Below are positions 1-11,244 of a stretch of DNA of 64,000 nt, piece by piece (position 1 is the stretch's first letter; every line of letters starts with the position of its first letter). A model generated the notes under the pieces. It was not told the DNA's origin and searched no databases. It saw nothing but the letters and a program-made list of their open reading frames with translations. Made by a program: the position numbers and the translations under genes. Location: contig VDMD01000002.1 in NCBI GenBank assembly GCA_007026445.1, forward strand, positions 2,790,001 to 2,854,000, written 5' to 3'. The stretch comes from Schizophyllum amplum. Lineage: Eukaryota > Basidiomycota > Agaricomycetes > Agaricales > Schizophyllaceae.

Positions 1-879
1 TGCGTGGTGCTTCGGGCTGCGGCTGCTTATTGCGCTTCTGTTTCTCGCCGTCGTCGCGATCGATGGTCTCGGGCGCGTGGGTCTGCTTGACGGGGCCTCG
101 TTCGGCCACTACAGCGATGGTGACCCAGTCTCCTTCTACGGGCACATCGTAGGAGGATTTGTCGGGAAGGAGGCGGACGTTGGAGTACAGACGGGACGGG
201 GAGAGGTAGTAGCGGCCACGGAGGTGGTCCTGCAAATCTTCGTGGGGCAGGAGGCGGGATCTGCGTCGTGTCAGTCGCGTGAGCAAGCAGTTGTCCAAAT
301 CAACTCACGCAAGACGAATGCCAGAGTTGGGCTCGAGCTTCTCAAAGGCGGGATCGTCAAAGGGTGCCCTGTGATCTGAGGGTCCCATGGAGACCTCATC
401 GACGATCGCGAGACGCTCATCGCGCTTAGGAATGTTCAGGGTGGGTGGAGTGGGCGGTCGCTCGGCGAAGCCAGTCGATCTCGTTCGGTCTGATGAATCG
501 TTTCCCGACTTCTTCCCACTGCCCGCCAGTCGCGAGAGCAAATTTGATGGTCCAGGCGCAGCGGAGGCCGAGGCTTGCACGGCCTGAGGTTTGCTAGGCT
601 GCGGTGCGGGAAGCGGCTCCTCTTCATACACACGGCGCTTCTTCTCTGGTTTTCGTTGAGTATCATTGAACCTACGCGAAATTCACCGTACGCACTGGGA
701 GATGGTGTTGCAGGCGCCAATAACCTGGCCTCTGGCTCCTTGCGCTTGGGCGCCTTCCGAGGCTCTGCTATAACCTCAGGTTGCACGGTAGATAACTGGA
801 CTTGCAGTGCCTCAATCTGCGCCTGTATTTCTTCTGCCTTTCTTTGCTGAGCATCGCGTAGCGTTCGCGTCGATTCCAT
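1..879 (-). CDS. MCM10: DNA replication protein MCM10 (5' part, runs off window)
   Basis: MCM10 is a replication factor that links the CMG helicase with DNA polymerase alpha at nuclear origins. Reading leftward, exon 1 (879-687) encodes a coiled N-terminus starting MESTRTLRDAQQRKAE. Exon 2 (645-309) is a Pro/Ser-rich linker ending LEPNSGIRL. Exon 3 (260 to the edge) begins the OB-fold with GDWVTIAVVAERGPVK, a typical MCM10 core segment. Introns are 646-686 (41 nt) and 261-308 (48 nt). About 263 residues are inside the window; the rest of the OB-fold and the zinc finger lie beyond base 1. Another in-frame ATG would need to lie upstream; a codon at 891 is not ATG, so 879 is the start used. The family call rests on the motif before and inside the OB-fold. 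Confidence 0.75.
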
Positions 880-1080
880 GATGGAGGTCAAGAATGAGGA
901 GGACGAAGTGACATGTGACGCGCCGTGTGTTGTACACGTGACCGTGTTTGCTCATTGTCCCAAACGTTCATGTTCGTTGACATTTTCTCTGCGGGCTGTA
1001 TCTCGGAAACCTCGTATCTTCCCTTCCCTCCTTGCGTACTTCTGGACTCTGCGGCTGGATATCAGAACGTCATCTTGGTT

Positions 1081-1660
1081 CAGACCTTCGCTGCAATGGG
1101 TCTCGGAGCTTGTAGTATACGGGGACACTGGGGAACTGCACGAGGCCGCGTTCAAGTTCGTCGACGCCGCAGCCGTCCCGACTGCTGTTCTGGTTTCTGG
1201 CTCCGGAGACATTACTCAAGATGTCTTTGCCGAAAGCTGTCTAGTTGTGCACTACATGACTAGTGGACAGACTGTGGTCGAGGTTAGTGCCAGCATTCTG
1301 CTCAACAGTGCTCATTGTCCTTGGTACTGTCTCTGTCCATTCAAGAGGCCCAAGATGCTTCTGACATCCTCGACAGACCGCGAGACAGCGTACTCGTACT
1401 GGGTGCTGCATTCACCTGATCTCTCGACTGGTAGCTACGCGAATTTTACCACGGACAACCCAGCTCGCGAAACTGATGTTCTGAAAGCCGAAGGAATTTC
1501 GAACTACGTAGGCTCGAACACACTGGCCGTGGCGCTTTGGGCCGCCGACGATCGGGCGGCGATAGCTTCGGTCGCATTGGAGTCTAATGCGCGGCTCGAA
1601 AGCAGCAAGGGCGAGGTAGTAAACCAAGAGGCGAACGCTTGGGTCGCTCGGCCTGGGCAT
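1081..1660 (+). pseudogene. GH35 beta-galactosidase relic (C-terminal domains)
   Basis: The translation matches non-catalytic parts of fungal GH35 beta-galactosidases in collinear order but with pieces missing. It starts with a domain-2 segment (ELVVYGDTGELHEAAFKF), continues with the segment around TDRETAYSYWV, and then jumps straight to the C-terminal jelly-roll segment NYVGSNTLAVALWAADD. The (beta/alpha)8 catalytic barrel, with its two catalytic glutamates, is absent upstream, and roughly two hundred residues between the last two segments are missing. The frame happens to stay open from about 878 to 1720, but the first 60-70 codons and the hydrophobic tail do not look like the family. A possible old intron lies at 1283-1350. 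I interpret it as a decayed gene copy, not a functional enzyme; a short expressed remnant cannot be excluded. Confidence 0.6.
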
Positions 1661-2280
1661 ATTAGTTTGGCCTACTTAATCGTAGATTATTTTTTCCTGT
1701 TCTTCTCCGGTTCACATTAAAATGGGTTGTAACAGTTGTCGACATCTAGTTGATGTGAGCCAGATGTCAGCCAAGTTCAGTGCTTCTGTATGTTGCGACG
1801 TCCGAAGTTTAAATGTTCGGACGCACAAAGTCGAACATTGATCACGTGCCCTCGTATACAGAATCTGGACCGGGAGGCACCGCGCCACTTCTGGCGATCA
1901 AAGTTCGGGGAAAATGGTGTATGTCCGTGGCAAGCGACAAGGGGACGAGGAACTTCCTTCCGAGTCTGCACCCTGGATTGCAGTTTTCTGCGCAGGCTCC
2001 GCACGTCCCCGCTGCCGTTCGGCGGGGACCAGGGGGGCAGCGCCGCTCTGGCCGCGGGGCGCGATGCGTCTGCTCGCGCCCGGAGTCGCGAGCGCATGGG
2101 ACCGGGGCCGAGCCGCGAGAGAGGCGCCCAGGAGCCGTCCGGAATCTGGCAATAGTTTCCGAAAAAGGAAATCTTCTCGCAGAATGACATAGCGCCGCGC
2201 CCCGGCCCCTTGTACTTTCGAATCTTCATACTAACCACCATCATCCCCACGAACGCCCCGCCTTGTCGTTGTCGCACGCG
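1661..2280. other. Intergenic region, hexokinase promoter side
   Basis: No gene is supported here. The part from 1980 to 2190 is very GC-rich and carries open frames on both strands that look compositional. It includes several GCGGGG/CCGGGG words of the type bound by Mig1/CreA carbon-catabolite repressors, which would suit a hexokinase promoter but are expected by chance in such GC-rich DNA. Confidence 0.4.
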
Positions 2281-4130
2281 ATGACCAGCACCTCGGCACA
2301 CGACTGGAAGAGCACCGGCCCACAGGCCGTCATCGACGGCATTGATATTCAGTTCCAGCTCAGCAAGGACGCCCTTGTCGAGATCACAAGCGCATTCTTG
2401 CGCGAGTTCAAGGAAGGGCTCTCGAAATATGGAGAACCCATGGCAATGATGTGCGTTCCAATACGCCCATCGGAGGTGGATCAGCTGAGCAGAAATTTCC
2501 GGCAGCCCGTCGTTCGTAACTGGCGTTCCTGATGGCTCAGAAACTGGGTGCGTCGTCTGCGCAGTGTCCGTGAAATGACTATTGACCTTGTCGCAGAACT
2601 TTTCTTGCTCTAGACCTAGGAGGGACGAACCTGTACGCATGCCAGAATCACGGTCCTCCTATACATCCTCACCCTGTTCCAGTCGCGTCTGCGAGGTCGT
2701 ACTTAACGGAGATCGGACGTTTTCCCTCACACAGCAAAAGTACAAGGTCTCTGACGCTCTGAAGACGGGCGAAGCGAGCGATCTCTTCGGTAAGTCTTAC
2801 TCTCGTCCCTCTCGGACTGAACTTACAGGGAGAACTAGATTATTTGGCGGATTCCGTGGACGCTTTTCTCACTACCCACGCCAAGGCCACCCCAAACGCG
2901 CACATACCTGGAACGGAATCCCCGTATCCCACGAGAGCCGACTATAACCCGGAGATCGTCAATCTCGGCCTTACCTTCTCCTTCCCAGTAGAGCAGACGG
3001 CACTCGACTCCGGCAAGGTCCTCACTTGGACGAAGGGCTTCTCGGCCAAACACGCCATCGGAAACGATGTCGTCAAGCTCCTCCAAGATGCGTTCGACCG
3101 CAAACATATGCACGTCCGTTGTGTTGCCCTCGTGAATGACGTGAGCGTGCGGACTTGCTATCCTGGACATCACTAATTTTTCTAGACCGTTGGCGCACTT
3201 CTCTCCCGAGCATACACCGGTGGTGGCTGCATGCTTGGCGCCATATTCGGGACGGGTACGAACGGCGCCTACGTCGAGCAGGTCGCCAACATCACCAAGC
3301 TCGCCGACTCCCCCGCTGCCGCCAAGGGCGGACATATGGTCGTTAACACCGAATGGGGCGCATTCAACAACTCCCGCTCTCACCTGCCTAATACGCCCTA
3401 CGACACCTCTATGGACCGCCGAAGCATCAACCCTCGCTTCCAAGCCTTCGAGAAGTTCATCTCTGGGATGTACCTCGGCGAGATCACGCGCAATCTCCTC
3501 CTCTCGCTCGTCGACGCCGTGCCGAAGCCGCTTCTTTTCTCCGGTGTGTCCTCAGCCACGCTCAACGCGCAGTGGGGACTCGACACGAGTGTCATGAGCG
3601 AGGTTGAGGAGGCGTGGGCACTAGGCGCGAACAATGACTACACCGGGAAGCGCATCCCGGCCCCCGGTTTCGAGGCACTGTCCGACGAGGGTGCCATCGA
3701 GGAGACGCTCAAGATCCGCCTCGAGCGGATAAAGAGCGTCGTCGTACGGCGACTCGCGCTCTCCCCGAACGGTGTATCGCTCCGGGACGCGGCCATCGTG
3801 CAGTGGGCGTGCGCGCTCGTCGCCCGCCGTGCCGGCCTCCTCAGCGGGACCGCGATAGCCGCCGTGCTCATACAGACGGGCAAGGCAACGCTGCACACGA
3901 CCGAGGCGAACGGCGTAAACGATGCGAAGGCCACAGACGAGAAGTTCGTCGTCGGCGTGGACGGCAGTCTCATCCAGTTCTACCCGAACTTTGAGACGAC
4001 CATGCGCGAGGCGGTCCGGCAACTCTGTGGCGAGGCTGCGGAGAAAAGCTTGGATATTGGCCTGGCAAAGGACGGCAGCGGCGTTGGCGCTGCACTATGC
4101 GCTTTGCAGGCGATTAAGCAGTTGGCATAG
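2281..4130 (+). CDS. Hexokinase
   Basis: Phosphorylates glucose and other hexoses with ATP, the first step of glycolysis in the cytosol. Six exons: 2281-2450, 2506-2547, 2597-2632, 2683-2789, 2839-3140 and 3186-4130, giving 533 aa, close to the usual size (about 500). Spliced motifs are FLALDLGGTNLRVCEV (phosphate-binding loop), ALVNDTVGALLS (the Asp acts as catalytic base), GAIFGTGTNGAYVE, NTEWGAFN (glucose binding) and, near the C-terminus, AKDGSGVGAALCALQA (adenine side). The start MTSTSAHDWK is the ATG that joins in frame to the conserved KYGEPMAMIPSFVTGVPDGS block. All five introns are 45-55 nt. The usual NTEWGAFD has Asn in place of the last Asp. Whether this is a hexokinase or a glucose-preferring glucokinase cannot be settled by eye. 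Confidence 0.93.
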
Positions 4131-4986
4131 CGCGGTCAAGCAGCGCGCATGGCGTAGCCGTCAGACTCATAGCCGCGCGGGGGCGGGCGCAGACTCAGAG
4201 AGAAGAAATCAAAGTGTGTAATCATTATAGCTCACGTATACAGTACTCATTTATTGTCGAGCATCATCTTACCTTCTGTATCACATTCGGTGTACATGTA
4301 CTACCTAGCATCAAACCCGCAACTGAGACTGAGCACTGAGCTCGAGCTTCGTCAGGGAGTGGGCCTTCAAGTTAATGAAGCTGTGGCGTTGTACCGATCG
4401 CTGCGCGTGCATGGGCCCATCGGACTCTTGCCTTGATAGGACTGTTTCTTCATGAATCTGAGCAGCATGTCTATCTCCTACGACGCTCATCGATGTAAGA
4501 CACATAGGACGATACACCTAATAGATGTGACTGCGTTGAGTCCCCCGGCACCGTCACGCAGCTCATACCCTTTTGTTGAACTCCTGCTTTCGTCTCTGAG
4601 CCTTTTTCGATGCCCTCGGCGTTTCTCGACTTCTGGTCACGTGCGCGTGCGCGAGGTACATACTCGCTACACGACCCGCAAGATGTTCGTCTCTGCCCTG
4701 CGCAAATTTCAAGTAAATCATTCCCTTCCGAACAGGGCCCAGGCTGACTGAAGTTCCAGGACGAGATGCAATTGGTATACGCTGGGTATACGTAGTCTAC
4801 ATAATGCGGCGAAGAGAAATGCGATGAGTGTTGCGAGTAAGTATGATGCAAGTGAAAGCCAAGATAATAATGGTAGCACGAAAGCGGCGGGAAGCATAGC
4901 ACCTAATCCTCGTCCACGTCAATCCGCCCCACGTCCCCGGCGAGCTGACCCTCGTCCTCGTCCACTCAGGCCTCGTCCACGTCCTC
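4131..4986. other. Convergent intergenic region (hexokinase / ETT1 3' ends)
   Basis: Holds the 3' flanks of hexokinase (+) and ETT1 (-). No gene is supported. The part from 4903 to 4986 is an in-frame Asp/Glu-coding continuation of ETT1 past its stop codon; see the findings. Confidence 0.5.
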
Positions 4987-6857
4987 CTAGTCCTCGTCCT
5001 CGTCCATCGGGTCGCCCTGCAGCAGCTGGACGACATCCTCCCCGCCAACGCGCACAGCGCGTGCGTATAGATCGTCCCTCTTGGCTTTGTCAGGTGTGAG
5101 GTCGATGAGCGGAAGGACCGCCTCCAGGAGCAACGCCTTCGTCTCCGCGAGACTGTCTCTGTCCTCTGCACTGCGGTCGAGTTCCATGTCCTCTCCTGGT
5201 CGACTCCCCAGCTCGAGCGCGCGCTCGAAAAATTCCATAGCCTTCTCGAGCGCGCCACGGCCCTCGATGGCTGCCTCGCTCGCGAGGATGGCATCGGAGT
5301 CGGCGCTGCTCTTCGCCTCCTGCAGGCGCGTCTCGATGTCGTCCAGGCGCGCAGAGCCGAACGTCAGCCAGCACTTGCCGCGCATGCGCGTTATTGGCCC
5401 ACGCCAGTTATCCATGTCTGCTTCCATGCGCATCTGCTCAAAGACCGAGTCCGCCCAGGACGCCCAATACTGCCGTTCTGCGGGTACGACGAGCTTCTCA
5501 GCCAGCAGGAGGACTTCATGCGCGACAGTGTATAGCTCCTTCGCGCGCGAAAAGTTGTCTGCCGCGGTTGCGGATGTTGGAGGGGGAGTTGCCACGCCGC
5601 TGTCAGTGCCGTCGGGTAGCGCAGGTACTGCGTGTAGTGGATGGGGCATGTGGAAGATACCTCGTGAGAACTGGTCCATTGCGAGGATCATCAGGTCGTT
5701 CGCTGTGGCGCCAGCGAGAGACATGCGGAGGGTGATTGGTGGACGACGGGCGGCGATAACGGAGAAGGGAGACTCTTTGGGCCATGCTGGTTCGTCGGCA
5801 GTGAAGGAGGGAGTTTGATGGCACTTGTCGATGGCCTCCTCGGCGATGCAGACGAGTGTGCGGCCCCAGACGATCGCCATGCGCCAGTCCTCTGGTTGTT
5901 CGCATGTACTTCGACCATCTGTGCGCTTGGGGAGGTTTTCGCCGGTCTCGAACACATCAAGAGCCGCTAGCCAGTACGGAGTGGGGATATTCGGCTCGTC
6001 CTCGAGGGCGGCCTCGGGGTCTTGAGCGATGAGGTTGCCAAAGAGGAAGAGGGTAGAGCCTAGAATGGCGTGGAAGGCGGTGGGAAGCTCTCGGCATTTG
6101 CTGGTGGCGTATCAGCAGACATCCTGTCGCGAATTTGTAGTGAGCGCACCATTTTCGCCGGGTCAGTGACGGTTGGGGTTCTGCTACGTGTCGATGGCAG
6201 CCCTTGGACCTGATGCTGTCGCTGCGGATGTTGTCGAAGCCCCAGTCGCTCGGCTGCTTCTCATCGGAGGGGGAGAGGTTGGGGGGAGAATCTAGGTCTG
6301 GGTGCGGAGATGGTGCGGAGAACAGGACAGAGGGATCTTGATAGTGCAGCAGAAACCGGTGACACTCGTGAATGACCCCACGGAGCAGGGAGAGAGCCTC
6401 AGATGCATCCTCGCCTGGACATGAGTGTCAGAAATACCAATGCGCGCGGGGCGGCTCTAGACCCACTCTCGTACTGCTCGGCTGCCTTCTGGAACAGGTC
6501 TTTGAGATCCTCCCAGTCCTCATAATCGCAGGTGTTCTTGAGGCCGGTCTGCGAGCCCCTCCTTGCGGTCGTCGTGGTGTTCATGATCTTTGTTCGTTTC
6601 GTCCAGCCGCTTACTCGGGGAGCTGAGTGGGTGCTTCGGCTGTCGTCGCTGTCGGTCGAGTAGCGGGTGCGCTTTGAAGGCGTCGAGGGCGGTGAGTCCA
6701 CGAGCTCTTCTTCGTGATCGCTGCAGCACTCGCTGTGCAGACCGCTCAGTGGGACGATGGCGGAGAGAGCTGGGCTAGGCGTTCTGTGACCGCTCGCTGG
6801 GCGATGTGACTGTGTGACCCATAGCCCTTTCGGGCGCGGGCGCTTAGTCTTGCTCAT
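4987..6857 (-). CDS. ETT1: Enhancer of translation termination 1 (Ett1-like)
   Basis: Ett1 (yeast YOR051C) is a nuclear TPR-like protein needed for efficient stop-codon recognition. Exons 6857-6467, 6414-6150 and 6100-4987 (introns of 52 and 49 nt) give 589 aa. Family marks: basic start MSKTKRPRPKG; the block DYEDWEDLKDLFQKAAEQYE; RGVIHECHRFLLHYQDPS; ELPTAFHAILGSTLFLFGN; and the C-terminal TPR-like helices with FFERALELGSR. The middle of the N-terminus is Ser/Pro-rich and disordered. It ends in MDEDED with a TAG stop, but the same frame stays acidic beyond it. An upstream in-frame start at 6884 would add nine residues; I prefer 6857 because the basic Met-Ser-Lys start is typical. Confidence 0.8.
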
Positions 6858-8668
6858 TGTGCAGAACAGCGATGAGGTGGGCATGCTCGCTGTCGGCGAT
6901 GGCGGCGGATGAGAGGCTCTGTGTTGTCGGGACGGGCACGCTGGCGGTCTGGACGCGTCCCCGCTCCTGGGCGCTATGCATATGTTGCGCTTCCGCGGAC
7001 CAATGAGAAGTCGGTGTGCTCCGGTCTAGATCAACTCAGCCGCTGTTCTGGACCTTGTACTTTCCTCAGTTGATTGCATCGTCTCTTCTCGGTGATGGCG
7101 CTGCGACGTCCCTGTTCTCGAACGAAGGTCTTTCAGGTTGAACTCCTTGTAGCGATAAATCCGAAGAAATGGGTCGGTGGCGGATACGAATGGCAAGGGA
7201 GGGAGACAACTTGAAGGAGGTGGTGGAAGGGTGAGTGAAGGAGGACCGTAGTTCCATCAACAAGTCGATAGAGATGTTTTGCTATATAAGGAGGGAAAAG
7301 AAGACGAGTCAATCAGATACAAGGGAGGCTCGTCATGACGTGTATTGCCAGGGACGATGACGATGACGAGCGAGGGAACCATAGCACAAAGGGTGGTTAC
7401 CAGTCACTGTCAGTGTCCACGAAGATAAGGAGGAAACGACGGCGCGTGTCAAGGGCGAAATGGGATCGCTCCGGATGGTGTGCGCTTGGAGATGCTCCAA
7501 AATTCCATGGAATAAAACTAAGACGGGCAAGAAAACCGTGAATCACGTCCCAGGATGCAGAATGGTATGGGATATGTATAGCGCACGCAGACGGCTCATC
7601 GACAGTAGTGAAGCAAGGCAATGCTCGCTGATCGGAAGGAGGAAGGACAGTCGTGGCGAAGACAAAGAAAGGACGACAAGGCATGCCAGGGTAGCAGTAA
7701 GCGTCGAATCGGAATTCCATACAGCCATGAATGTAGGATGGGGTCCGCCACTCTCCACATACCAGCCTAAGAAGCGCGGCCGTTTTAGTACTTGCTCTCG
7801 CGGAAGTTGATGAGCTGGATTGCCACAAATTGTTTGGCGCAAGTCGCGTACCGTAGATGACGGCCGAGTGTGTGTGGCACTGGCGCGCTAACTTTGGTGT
7901 GGAAAGTCAGAGCAGAGTCGAGAGGCGCCTAAGTGTTCAGTCAACAATGGCAACAGGGCAGGACAGGGGGACACAAGTTGCACGATCGTCGAAGGGGTGT
8001 TTGCGCGTCGGAATGCTCGTACGAGAGTCCAGGAGTAGCCCACAGGTGCGGAGTCCGGCTGAGGAGGTCAAACAAGGCGCATATATGCGCCGTTGTGTAG
8101 GTCGACGATAGCTCGCAGGCGTCGCGCAGTCAGTTGAAAGCCTGCTGCCAGTTGGCATATATTCGTCGAGTGCGAGCGCCCCATCGAGAGGAGCCGAAGA
8201 GCACGAGAGGGCGTAAGCAGGAAGCAAGCAGAAGATGAGTTGGAGGTCATGCTTTGGTCCTGATGAACCAGTGATGAACGCATCTGTCAAGTCGCGTTGA
8301 TCATTGTTGATTTGTTTTGGTCTGTTTGTCCATTGAACAAGACGAACGGGATGAGTTGGAGATGAGTGAGATACTGTACATACAGATTACGTAGTTCAAT
8401 GGTAGAGAGATCAGGTGGCTAGAAAGCGATATGTGGGAGCCACAGAAAGTACTTACTAGAAAAGGATGTAGAATATTCGAGTCAAAAGCACGGAAAAAAG
8501 TGGTTTGAAGAGAGTACATGAAGTGTGTAGGCATTGCGATGGAAGAGACTTGCAGAGTATATAGCAGTAGCATAGGTGATACAAAGCGATGGAGAGAGTG
8601 CAAGAATAAGGGCATGTAGATGAGGAGAAAGGAAAGTAGAGAAATGAGAAGAGAAACCGGCAGAGTCA
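6858..8668. other. Gene-free region of about 1.8 kb
   Basis: Open frames on both strands are short, mutually overlapping and without recognisable domains, and I could not build a convincing spliced gene. It contains the upstream region of ETT1 (near 6858-7300) and the 3' flank of the gene ending at 8669. An unannotated non-coding RNA or a lineage-specific small gene could be hidden here. Confidence 0.4.
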
Positions 8669-10530
8669 TCACAGCACAGAGGCATACGCGTATGCATTGA
8701 TGGCTTGAAGGGACGCCTCCACTCCATCCCCAAACCACGTCTGGCACTGCGCGATGAGGAACTCAACATGTCTGGCAATCAATTGCGCACGCTCGTGCTC
8801 GCGCGCAAGGCGCTCGGCCGCCTGGGCTCTTCTCTGCGCCTCCATTCGCCGGCGGGCCGCTTCCTGTTCTTCAGCGAGCATGCGCGCAGCGGAATCTTGC
8901 AGCCGACGTGCTGCCTCTTGCTGCTGCCGGACGGCCATCGCCTGTATCTCTTGCTGGCGCTTCGACAGAAACCCGTTTTGTGGCTGGACGCCGGCATTTT
9001 TTTGCAACGCTCCTTGCGTTTGCGCTTGGAATGACGGCACATCGACTACGCTTCGCATACCCTCGAGGCCCTGCAGCGGCGACATGAGCTCTTGCTGATT
9101 TCGTTGAAGCGCCAGGGTCGATACGCTAGTCGATTGAGGCTGCGACTGCGAAGTCATTGCCAATAATTGACCAGGCGCGGCTTTCGTCGAAGCGACGACC
9201 GAAGCTGGGATGGGCCCGAAGCCTGGCAGGCTAGCGTTGTTCGCCCTCTGTTGCATGAAGCCCTGACGAGACGCAAAGTTGTTTGGTCCGTTCTGCGTAG
9301 TTGACAGCCATGGCTGAGTAGGCATGTTCGCAAAGAACGTCGATTGGCCGTTGGCTTGCATGTGATTGACGGGCGGCTGTCCTAGGTATTGCATAGGATG
9401 GGGAGCAACATAGGGCTGAAAACCACCTGGCACGGCTTGCATGCTGGCATGTTGTATAGGAGGGATAGACTGCGAGATCGTCAGTGAAGAACATGCGCCG
9501 CTCAGATAGACCAACCAACCAAAGTCTGCGCCAGCGCTCCTCCTAGACTGACAGGATCTTTGATGAGGTGTACATGGTCGGAAGCCTGCAGAGGCGGCAA
9601 GAACAGCGCCGCAAGACTGCGGAAGCGGCCCTCGTGGCCAGGAAGCGACAACAAATGACTAAACTGTGGAGGTAGATGAGCTGAAGAACGAGGAGATGAC
9701 TGTCAGATATGTTGCGTACTACACAGTCCAGCGAGAGGGCGACGTTGAACATAACCTTGTGATACTCGTTTGTCATTGCAGCGACAATCAGGCTGTGGCG
9801 GACCTGCACAGAGGATCAGGTTCCATCAGTACGCCACACATACCAGACTCGCGCCTGATCTCACCTGGAAATACGTCGCACAAACACTGATAGTCACGGC
9901 GGGCGGACTGTGCATCAACTTGTTCGACCTCGTCTGCGCCGGCGCAGCCCCATAGAGATCAGGCCGCGCATCCCGCATATTCATCTGGTTGTGCTGCCTT
10001 CCCGAGCGCGCGACCTTGCCCGGCCCTCCCGCGGCCCCACCGTCCACCTGCCAGGTCCACGCTCGGACATCCGCCACCGCCTTCGCCCACGCTGGCGACC
10101 CCACCAGCTTTTCCTCTCGCTGGTGGCAGTACATACTCCAGAACAGTCCGAAGAAGCCGCACATCGTCCGTGTGTGCTCAGCGTGCGCGTGGGCGGCGGG
10201 ATGCGTGAGCAGCGCGGGCTGCGGCGGGGCGTTCCCACAGCCGAGGAAGTGCGCCCACGTCACATAGTCGAAGACGGCCCATTTGTGGCAGAGGTCGAGC
10301 ATGCGGCGCTCGAGGACGGCCTTTTCTATTTGGTACGTTGCGTTGGTGAGAGAGGCGACCTTTCCGTGGAACTCATCCTGCCATAAATAGTATGGGGTCT
10401 CGGTGCCGTCAAACGTGTTCAGAAAAGGTCGACACTCCTCTTCAGAATATGGGCGACGCGTCGATGTCAGTGGCACGTCGAGCACAGGGCGCTGCGGTTG
10501 TTGCATGATGTTGTAGTACTGAGGACGCAT
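8669..10530 (-). CDS. Uncharacterised Gln-rich coiled-coil protein
   Basis: I do not recognise this gene. Four exons (10530-9865, 9803-9723, 9663-9520, 9469-8669; introns of 50-61 nt) splice in frame to 563 aa. The first about 260 residues look globular, rich in Trp, His and Cys (RPYSEEECRPFLNTFDG, WAVFDYVTWAHFLGCGN). Then comes SLPGHEGRFRSLAALFLPP. The second half is low-complexity Pro/Gln/Asn-rich, ending in an Arg/Glu/Ala-rich coiled coil (RQQQEAARRLQDSAARML). The start at 10530 is the first ATG before the conserved-looking block. An alternative is a 12-nt first exon (10631-10620, MAPS) spliced through a GTAAGC donor to TACTACAAC. A TATATATAT run lies at 10630-10640. The layout suggests a nuclear or RNA-binding protein, but this is only inference. 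Confidence 0.6.
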
Positions 10531-10539
10531 AGCAAGAGT

Positions 10540-11244
10540 CAGCAAGAGCGATGCAGAGGAGACGAGAAGCGATGCAGTGCAGATGAGAATCGAGGGGGAG
10601 ACAATGAACATCAGCTTACCGACGGCGCCATATATATATCCCGCGCAGGTCATACCCACCACGCATGACAATGACACGAGGTTGGCTGTTTGTGGCCAAG
10701 AAAGGGAAGACAAATCACCACAGAAGGCAGGCTTATTGTGACGCGTTGCTAGCTTGTCGCCAGCCGCTATTGTCCTGCATGCTTCGGATCAGCTCAGTGT
10801 ATGACCGTCAGCGGCCAGAAGGCGACAGCGATGCGGATTGCAGTGGCCGCCCGTATGCTCTTGCCCCTTCGGGCTCTCCGCGTCGTCGTTCCGTTATGCG
10901 TGGGCCAAAGCCCTGCATAAGCAAGGGGCAGCGGCATCTCCGCAGTCGGCAAGAGAGGACAATGGACCTGCATCGGACCCTGGTCGGACCTGCGCAAGAC
11001 CTGCGAGAAGACCCGCGAACAGCCTTGCTCACATCTGATAATCCCACGATCACTCTGCACACGTAATAGGTTGTGGGTCCGACACACCTGGTCCTGGTCT
11101 TCTGCTGATTGTGGCTCGCACCCGTCTTCACAGCTTCGCCGAAACCAGTGGGCAGCATATTCGAGCGGGGTGCAGTGATGCGATAGACGATTAGTACTGA
11201 GTATGTACGTTGATATGATACCTGAATGATCCACCGTGTGCCCT
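10540..11244. other. Intergenic region
   Basis: Lies between the start of the Gln-rich gene and the stop of the mS42 gene, both on the minus strand. Open frames here overlap on both strands and carry no known motif. No gene seen. Confidence 0.4.

Noticed and set aside
878..1720. Uninterrupted 280-codon frame as an intact gene
   Set aside because: Only parts match GH35 and they miss the catalytic barrel; the ends do not resemble any protein. Treated as a relic.
2020..2110. Mig1/CreA-type GC boxes as a proven repressor array
   Set aside because: Matches are short and the region is so GC-rich that they are expected by chance.
1777..2640. Long overlapping frames on both strands upstream of and across hexokinase exon 1
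   Set aside because: GC-rich composition opens all frames; the minus frame runs antisense through conserved hexokinase exons.
9970..10390. Long plus-strand frames across the Gln-rich gene
   Set aside because: Antisense shadows of exon 1, which splices in frame on the minus strand.
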